DNA from: Alphaproteobacteria bacterium | Lineage (GTDB): Bacteria > Pseudomonadota > Alphaproteobacteria > CACIAM-22H2 | NCBI GenBank assembly: GCA_016869415.1 | Contig: VGEI01000094.1 | Coordinates: 1-10,437, forward strand | Direction: 5' to 3' | Length of the DNA: 10,437 bases | Shown: positions 6,971 through 10,437 of the stretch, in pieces | Numbering within the stretch: the stretch's first letter is position 1 | Layout: each line of letters starts with the position of its first letter | Notes under the pieces: generated by a model | Told to the model about the DNA's origin: nothing | What the model saw: the letters and a program-made list of their open reading frames with translations, nothing else | Database searches by the model: none | Translations under genes and position numbers: made by a program

Positions 6971-8259
6971 CTGACGCACTGGCCGAGCAGATCAGACGCC
7001 AGCAGAGTCGCGACGGTGCGATGCACGACGATGATTTCAACCATCTGGCCCGGCAGCTCGGTCGCCGTGGAGTTGATGTGGAAGCGGTGGTCGCGCGCCT
7101 CTCCGGCCTGCGTATCGCTGTGCCCAGCTGGGCCCTGGGAGCGGGGGGAACCCGTTTTGGCCGGTTTACGCAAGCCGGCGAGCCGCACAGCGTGGAACAG
7201 AAAGTGATGGATGTGGCGGCCATTGATTGCCTGACTCGCGCCAATGGCGAAATCAGCCTGCACATCCCCTGGGACCGGCCCGATGATCCCGCGGGTCTGA
7301 AGGAATGCCTGGCGGCCAGCGGCATTGTCTGCGGGCCGATCAATTCCAACACCTTTCAGGATGGCGAAGCGCCGAACGATGCCCGCGCCAGCTATCGCTA
7401 CGGGTCAGTCAGCAATGTCTGGGAGGAGGCTCGGGCGCGCGCTGTCGATCATATGGTGGGGGTGATTGCGCTTGGCGAAGCCTTGGGCAGCCGGGCGCTC
7501 ACCGTCTGGCTGGCGGACGGTACGAACCATCCGGGGCAGACGAGTTTTCGGGGAGCCCTGGATCGCACTATCGACAGCCTGTCCAGGGTCTATGCGGCTC
7601 TTCCGGAAGGGTGGTCGCTCTACACGGAGCACAAGCCGTTCGAGCCTGCCTTCTACAGCTCGGTCAACCCGGACTGGGGCACCAGCCTGCTGATCGCCCG
7701 CGAGCTGGGCCCACAGGCCCGATGCCTCGTTGACCTGGGACACCATCTTCCCAACACCAACATCGAGCAGGTGGTCGCCACGCTCCTGCATGAACGGAGG
7801 CTGGGCGGTTTTCATTTCAACGATTCAAAGTACGGCGACGATGACCTGACCACCGGTTCGATCCATCCTTTCCAGCTCTTCCTCATTTGCCATGAGCTGG
7901 TTGAGGCAGAGCGCGAGGGGCTCCTTGCGGGACACCCGCCGGATCTGATGATCGACGCCAGTCACAACGTAAAGGACCCCATGGAGGATATTCTCCAGTC
8001 CACGGAGGCAATTCTGGTTGCCTATGCCCAGGCGCTGATTCTCGAGACTGGCGTGTTGGCCGAAGCTCGCGCCCGTAACGATGCAACGCTGGCCCAGAAT
8101 GCTCTGCAAGGTGCCTTTCGCAGCGACGTTCGGCCGCTTGTGTGCGAAGTGCGGCGCCGAAAGGGGGGCGCCCTGGATCCGTTGGCCGCGCTCCGTGCCG
8201 CCGGCTACCGGCATGAGACTGCACGGCAGCGCGGGTTTCGACGCGCAACGGGGTTATAG
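6967..8259 (+). CDS. rhaI: L-rhamnose isomerase, rhizobial type
   Basis: Cytoplasmic metal-dependent isomerase (430 aa, EC 5.3.1.14) converting L-rhamnose to L-rhamnulose. The sequence matches the Pseudomonas stutzeri/rhizobial type, unrelated in detail to E. coli RhaA. Expected metal ligands of the TIM barrel are in place: Glu221 (YTEHKPFEP), Asp256 and His259 (LVDLGHH), His283 (GFHFNDSKYGDDD), Asp291/Asp293 and Asp330 (LMIDASHN). These correspond to the two-metal site described for the P. stutzeri enzyme, mostly with an offset of two residues. The start chosen is GTG 6967, which overlaps the regulator stop (GTGA) and has AAAGGA at 6952-6957; an upstream in-frame GTG at 6937 lacks this. The regulator frameshift ends upstream translation about 815 nt before this start, so coupling would be lost and its own ribosome site must suffice. 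Confidence 0.93.
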   Translation: MTDALAEQIRRQQSRDGAMHDDDFNHLARQLGRRGVDVEAVVARLSGLRIAVPSWALGAGGTRFGRFTQAGEPHSVEQKVMDVAAIDCLTRANGEISLHIPWDRPDDPAGLKECLAASGIVCGPINSNTFQDGEAPNDARASYRYGSVSNVWEEARARAVDHMVGVIALGEALGSRALTVWLADGTNHPGQTSFRGALDRTIDSLSRVYAALPEGWSLYTEHKPFEPAFYSSVNPDWGTSLLIARELGPQARCLVDLGHHLPNTNIEQVVATLLHERRLGGFHFNDSKYGDDDLTTGSIHPFQLFLICHELVEAEREGLLAGHPPDLMIDASHNVKDPMEDILQSTEAILVAYAQALILETGVLAEARARNDATLAQNALQGAFRSDVRPLVCEVRRRKGGALDPLAALRAAGYRHETARQRGFRRATGL

Positions 8260-8261
8260 CC

Positions 8262-10361
8262 ATGGCGACAATCGACGAAATCGTGGAAGACCGCTGGGAC
8301 GTCAACCTGGCCAGGGCTCTGGCCGATGACCCGGTGGGTCTCCTGGTGTATCGCTCCAATCTCTTGGGCAGCGATCTGTGGATCACGAATTTTGCCGGGG
8401 GAAACACCAGCGGCAAGATAGTAGCCTCCGATCCGGTCACCGGGGACCCGGTTACTGTTCTTTGGGTCAAGGGATCAGGTGGTGACCTGGGTACGCTGAC
8501 TCACGAAGGTCTGGCCCAGCTGCGTATGGACAGGCTGCTGGCGCTGCGTGCCCGCTATCGGGACTCCGGCGACGAGGATGCGATGGTCGCATTCTACGAT
8601 CATTGTCTTTTTCACCCGAAGAGCCGCGCCCCCTCGATCGATACGCCGTTGCATGCATTGATCCCGGCGCGCCATGTCGACCACTTGCACCCTGACGCGG
8701 TCATCGCCATAGCCGCAGCCCGCGACGGCGAGACCATCACCCGTGAGGCCTTCGGCGGCAAGGTCGGCTGGCTGGGTTGGGTGCGGCCGGGCTTTGAGCT
8801 GGCGACGCGAATTGCCGATCTGGCGTCGGCCAATCCCGAACTTGTCGGCGTGATATTGGGCGGACACGGGATAATCTCCTGGGCCGATACGTCGGAGGCG
8901 TGCTATCGCCGCTCGATTGGTTTGATCAACCAGGCCGTGAGCTTTCTAGCGACCCGCAGAGGCCGTCCCCGTTTCGGTGGGCGGGTGCTGGCGGCAGCAC
9001 CGACGCCCGCTGAGCGCCGTGCTATAGCGGCGGCGGCGCTTCCGGTATTGCGCGGGCTCGCGTCGCGCCAGACGCGGAAGATCGGGCGCTTTGTCGACAG
9101 TGACCAGATTCTGGACTTTGCTGCCTCCGCCGATTGTCAGCGTCTGTCGGCTCTTGGCACGAGCTGTCCCGATCATTTCCTGCGCACCAAAGTCACGCCT
9201 TTGTTGCTGCCATTCGAGCCCGAAGTTGGCGCCAAGGCGTTGGCAGACGGTTCGCGGCCCCTCTTCGATGTCTATGCCGATAGCCACGCCGCCTACTACA
9301 AGGCTCATGCACACGCCGGGTCGCCAGCCATGCGCGATCCTCAGCCGGTGGTTATCCTATGGCCGGGCATCGGCATGTTCACGTTCGCCAAGGATGCGGC
9401 AACCGCTCGTATCGCCGGCGAATACTTCATCAACGCCGTCAACGTCATGGAAGGGGCGGAGCGCCTTGGAGGCTACCAGGGGCTGCCGCCGGCAGACGCG
9501 TTTAGTATTGAATACTGGGCGCTCGAGGAAGCGAAGCTGAAGCGACTACCGCCTGAACGGCCGCTGGCTCGACGAGCGGCACTGGTCAGCGGCGCTGCCG
9601 GCGGCATTGGACTTGCCGTTGCCCGGCGTTTCCTGGCCGAAGGCGCTGCCGTGGCTCTGCTCGACGTCGATGCCACGAAGCTGGCCGAGACGACCCGCGA
9701 ACTGGCCTCCCGGTTTGGGGCGGACAATGTCGCCCCCTTTGTCGCCGATCTGCGTGATCCGGCAGCCATCGAGGCAGCCATCGAAGGAGCAACCCTGGCT
9801 CTCGGCGGGTTGGATCTGCTGGTCAACAATGCCGGGCTGTCCATTGCGGGTGATGTCGATGTCTTCACGATTGACCAGTTTGACCTGATGCATGACGTGA
9901 TGACGCGCGGTTCCCTGCTTCTGTCGCAGGCGTTTGTCCGTCGCCTGAAGGCGCAGGGGCTTGGCGGGGATATCCTTTATATCGCGAGCAAGAATGCCGT
10001 CGTCGCCGGTCCCAGCAACGTTGCCTATGGCAGCGTCAAAGCGGCGCAGGCTCATCAGGCCCGATTGCTTGCGGCGGAGCTCGGCCGTTTCGGTATCCGG
10101 GTCAACACTATCAATCCAGATGCGGTGATCCGCGGCTCCGGCATTTGGGCGGCGGGCTGGGCCGAGGATCGTGCCCGGGCCCATGGCGTCACGGTCGATA
10201 ACCTGCCGAAGCACTACGCCCAGCGCACGCTGCTGTCGGTCGAGGTCCTGCCAGAGGATGTGGCAGACGCGGCTTTCTGTTTCGTTGGCGGCGCGCTTTC
10301 GAAAACCACGGGCGCCATGCTTCCCGTCGACGGCGGTATCCCGGCTGCCTTCCCACGTTAA
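8262..10361 (+). CDS. rhaD: Bifunctional rhamnulose-1-phosphate aldolase / short-chain (lactaldehyde) dehydrogenase
   Basis: Two-domain enzyme (699 aa). Residues about 1-420 form a class II (zinc) aldolase that splits L-rhamnulose 1-phosphate into DHAP and L-lactaldehyde. It shows the substrate-phosphate motif NFAGGNTSGKI (43-53), the zinc ligands His141 and His143 in DHLHPDAV, and His202 in GGHGIISW. Residues about 435-699 form a short-chain dehydrogenase with the nucleotide loop SGAAGGIG (443-450), acidic Asp468 after the second strand (favouring NAD), NNAG (522-525), Ser576, and the catalytic Tyr589 and Lys593 in YGSVK. This part is thought to oxidise lactaldehyde to lactate, so no separate aldehyde dehydrogenase is needed. 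The gene begins 2 nt after rhaI and ends at TAA. Length and domain order match the known rhizobial RhaD fusion. Confidence 0.93.
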   Translation: MATIDEIVEDRWDVNLARALADDPVGLLVYRSNLLGSDLWITNFAGGNTSGKIVASDPVTGDPVTVLWVKGSGGDLGTLTHEGLAQLRMDRLLALRARYRDSGDEDAMVAFYDHCLFHPKSRAPSIDTPLHALIPARHVDHLHPDAVIAIAAARDGETITREAFGGKVGWLGWVRPGFELATRIADLASANPELVGVILGGHGIISWADTSEACYRRSIGLINQAVSFLATRRGRPRFGGRVLAAAPTPAERRAIAAAALPVLRGLASRQTRKIGRFVDSDQILDFAASADCQRLSALGTSCPDHFLRTKVTPLLLPFEPEVGAKALADGSRPLFDVYADSHAAYYKAHAHAGSPAMRDPQPVVILWPGIGMFTFAKDAATARIAGEYFINAVNVMEGAERLGGYQGLPPADAFSIEYWALEEAKLKRLPPERPLARRAALVSGAAGGIGLAVARRFLAEGAAVALLDVDATKLAETTRELASRFGADNVAPFVADLRDPAAIEAAIEGATLALGGLDLLVNNAGLSIAGDVDVFTIDQFDLMHDVMTRGSLLLSQAFVRRLKAQGLGGDILYIASKNAVVAGPSNVAYGSVKAAQAHQARLLAAELGRFGIRVNTINPDAVIRGSGIWAAGWAEDRARAHGVTVDNLPKHYAQRTLLSVEVLPEDVADAAFCFVGGALSKTTGAMLPVDGGIPAAFPR

Positions 10362-10427
10362 AGGAGCGCGCCAGAAGCACCGGGCAAGGTTGTAGACAGT
10401 CAGAGCTAGGGCGGGTTCAAGGGATTG

Positions 10428-10437
10428 TGTAAGCGCC
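10428..10437. mobile_element. Outer tip of a second IS21-family copy
   Basis: The last ten bases, TGTAAGCGCC, are identical to the outer ten bases of the left IS end read inward (complement of 214-223). The window stops there, so it cannot be told whether this is the istA-side or the istB-side end, or whether the copy is complete. The 66 bases between the rhaD stop and this point contain an AAGGAG (10361-10366) but no start codon at suitable spacing, no gene and no clear terminator. Confidence 0.65.

Noticed and set aside
10361..10366. AAGGAG after rhaD as ribosome site of a further operon gene
   Set aside because: No ATG or GTG lies at a usable distance before the IS end, and the IS begins only 62 bases later.
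224..10427. Target-site duplication bounding the whole cargo
   Set aside because: The bases just inside the left IS (CCATTGGA) and just before the right one (AGGGATTG) do not match. Inner flanks of two separate IS copies need not match, so this neither supports nor refutes the composite-transposon reading.

Overview
The window reads as about 10.2 kb of cargo lying between two ends of an IS21-family insertion sequence. The host is a GC-rich proteobacterium, most likely an alphaproteobacterium. That guess rests on the rhizobial-type L-rhamnose isomerase, the two-domain RhaD (aldolase plus short-chain dehydrogenase) and the coding style; the genus cannot be named from the sequence alone.

Layout. 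Positions 1-223 are the end of an IS21-like element, with the first 37 codons of istA running leftward off the window. Next to it (about 256-522) is the 3' remnant of an AraD1/GguC-like gene whose front part is gone. A leader follows (523-714) with a clear LacI-family operator at 610-623. From about 718 to 10361 there is one co-directional operon on the plus strand: a periplasmic solute-binding protein of the AfuA/FbpA type; a strong 46-nt hairpin in the gap behind it; an FbpC/AfuC-type ATPase; a fused two-domain FbpB/AfuB-type permease; an FGGY sugar kinase; a LacI-family regulator broken by one extra base; L-rhamnose isomerase (rhaI); and the bifunctional rhamnulose-1-phosphate aldolase/lactaldehyde dehydrogenase (rhaD). 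The last ten bases, TGTAAGCGCC, repeat exactly the outer ten bases of the left IS end, so a second IS copy starts at 10428.

How the genes fit together. The inferred route is uptake of a rhamnose-type sugar by the ABC transporter, isomerisation to L-rhamnulose (RhaI), phosphorylation (FGGY kinase), cleavage to DHAP and L-lactaldehyde (RhaD N-terminal domain) and oxidation to lactate (RhaD C-terminal domain). The operon is therefore self-contained from uptake to central metabolism. The LacI protein would be its local repressor, acting at the operator before the first gene, but it is frameshifted as written. From ATPase to rhaI each gene overlaps the next by 4 nt (ATGA or GTGA), which points to translational coupling.

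Points of most interest: a transporter of the so-called iron type placed in a rhamnose operon and lacking the ferric-binding tyrosine pair; the composite-transposon-like frame; the broken repressor; and the long hairpin between the binding-protein and ATPase genes. No wholly unknown system is evident.
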